A stretch of 64,000 nucleotides of DNA from Paenibacillus uliginis N3/975 (GTDB taxonomy: Bacteria > Bacillota > Bacilli > Paenibacillales > Paenibacillaceae), in assembly GCF_900177425.1 (NCBI RefSeq), contig NZ_LT840184.1:326308-390307 (forward strand). Reading direction: 5' to 3'. The notes below the pieces were generated by a model. That model ran no database searches. It was given only the letters and a program-made list of their open reading frames with translations, and had not been told where the DNA came from. Positions 63,665-64,000 of the stretch are shown one piece after another. How positions within the stretch are numbered: the stretch's first letter is position 1; each line of letters begins with the position of its first letter. A program made the position numbers and the translations under genes.

Positions 63665-64000
63665 ATGTTTACGAATAAAGTGGTATTAGTAACCGGCGGA
63701 ACAGGATCGATCGGCAGCGAGATCGTTCGGAATATACTGACTTACAATCCGAAGGCTTTAAGAATTTTCAGCCGGGATGAAAGCAAGCAGTTCAATCTGC
63801 AACAAGAGCTCAAAGAATTTGATAATGTTCGACACTTGATCGGCGATATCCGGGACAAGCAGAGGCTGAGCTATGCAATGGAAGGGGTGGACTATATATT
63901 CCATGCCGCGGCGCTTAAGCACGTTCCTTCTTGCGAGTATAATCCGATGGAAGCTGTTAAAACGAATGTGATCGGTGTGCAGAACCTCATCGAAGCAGCG
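63665..64000 (+). CDS. Nucleotide-sugar 4,6-dehydratase, PseB/LegB-like (5' part)
   Basis: The first 112 residues are visible; the frame runs off the window. Rossmann motif VLVTGGTGSIGSEIV (about 7-21), SRDESKQFNLQQEL, LIGDIRDKQRL, and FHAAALKHVPSCEYNPMEAVKTNVIGVQNLIEAA are typical of the SDR enzymes that dehydrate UDP-GlcNAc at C4/C6, as PseB in pseudaminic acid synthesis or the comparable first enzyme for legionaminic acid. ATG at 63665 follows CGGAGG. It probably opens a sugar biosynthesis cluster serving the Maf-type protein upstream. The exact sugar cannot be told from this piece. Confidence 0.85.
   Translation, partial: MFTNKVVLVTGGTGSIGSEIVRNILTYNPKALRIFSRDESKQFNLQQELKEFDNVRHLIGDIRDKQRLSYAMEGVDYIFHAAALKHVPSCEYNPMEAVKTNVIGVQNLIEAA

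Overview
The window looks like chromosome of a Paenibacillus-type member of the Bacillota: a motile, endospore-forming, S-layer-bearing rod of moderate GC. The evidence is the gene order, which closely follows the Bacillus subtilis ywlC-to-fliT region (ywlC, mntP, ywlE, rpiB, ywlG, glyA, upp, wecB/mnaA, atp operon, murA, spoIID, spoIIQ, spoIIID, mbl, flhO, flhP, fabZ; then degS, degU, comF, yvyF, flgM, flgN, flgK, flgL, fliW, csrA, hag, flaG, fliD, fliS, fliT). SLH-domain proteins, CsaB and a DUF5693 protein sit in the middle, as is usual for Paenibacillus. Every gene I accept is on the + strand. No rRNA, tRNA, CRISPR array or prophage was seen.

Layout. 1-4.5 kb: end of a Sua5/YwlC tRNA-modification gene, mntP, ywlE, then rpiB-ywlG-glyA behind a recognisable ZTP (pfl) riboswitch with its terminator. 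4.8-6.7 kb: upp and a UDP-GlcNAc 2-epimerase. 6.8-14.5 kb: complete F1Fo ATP synthase operon (atpZ-I-B-E-F-H-A-G-D-C), with a seven-unit ~40-bp hairpin repeat array between atpA and atpG. 14.7-25.2 kb: ywzB, murA, an IS3-family insertion, the sporulation genes spoIID/spoIIQ/spoIIID, mbl and the flagellar rod genes flhO/flhP. 25.5-33.0 kb: fabZ, pgcA, DUF5693, csaB, tagA, tagO. 33.2-42.3 kb: a 1290-residue SLH protein, a small coiled-coil protein, the main S-layer protein with two possible starts, an exported protein and an alpha/beta SASP. 42.5-48.7 kb: metK, a phosphodiester glycosidase, degS/degU. 48.9-53.6 kb: a repeat-rich spacer and the competence genes comFA (very long) and comFC. 53.2-64 kb: the late flagellar cluster, ending in a Maf-type flagellin glycosylation protein and the start of a nucleotide-sugar dehydratase.

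How the parts work together. CsaB, TagA and TagO would build and pyruvylate the secondary wall polymer that SLH domains bind, so the SLH genes next to them are the natural clients. FliW, CsrA and flagellin form the known homeostatic loop, and the hag leader here carries a textbook CsrA hairpin. Sigma-D-like promoters can be read before flhO, hag, flaG, probably flgM, and, unexpectedly, before the large SLH protein. A sigma-F promoter precedes spoIIQ and a sigma-E promoter precedes spoIIID.

The least ordinary features are dispersed repeats: the atpA-atpG hairpin array, a ~47-bp element found four times (two copies in frame inside comFA), palindromic repeats on both sides of the IS, and GC-rich low-complexity stretches that lengthen SpoIID and ComFA. 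I see no clearly new multi-gene system; the novelty is at the level of repeats and regulation.
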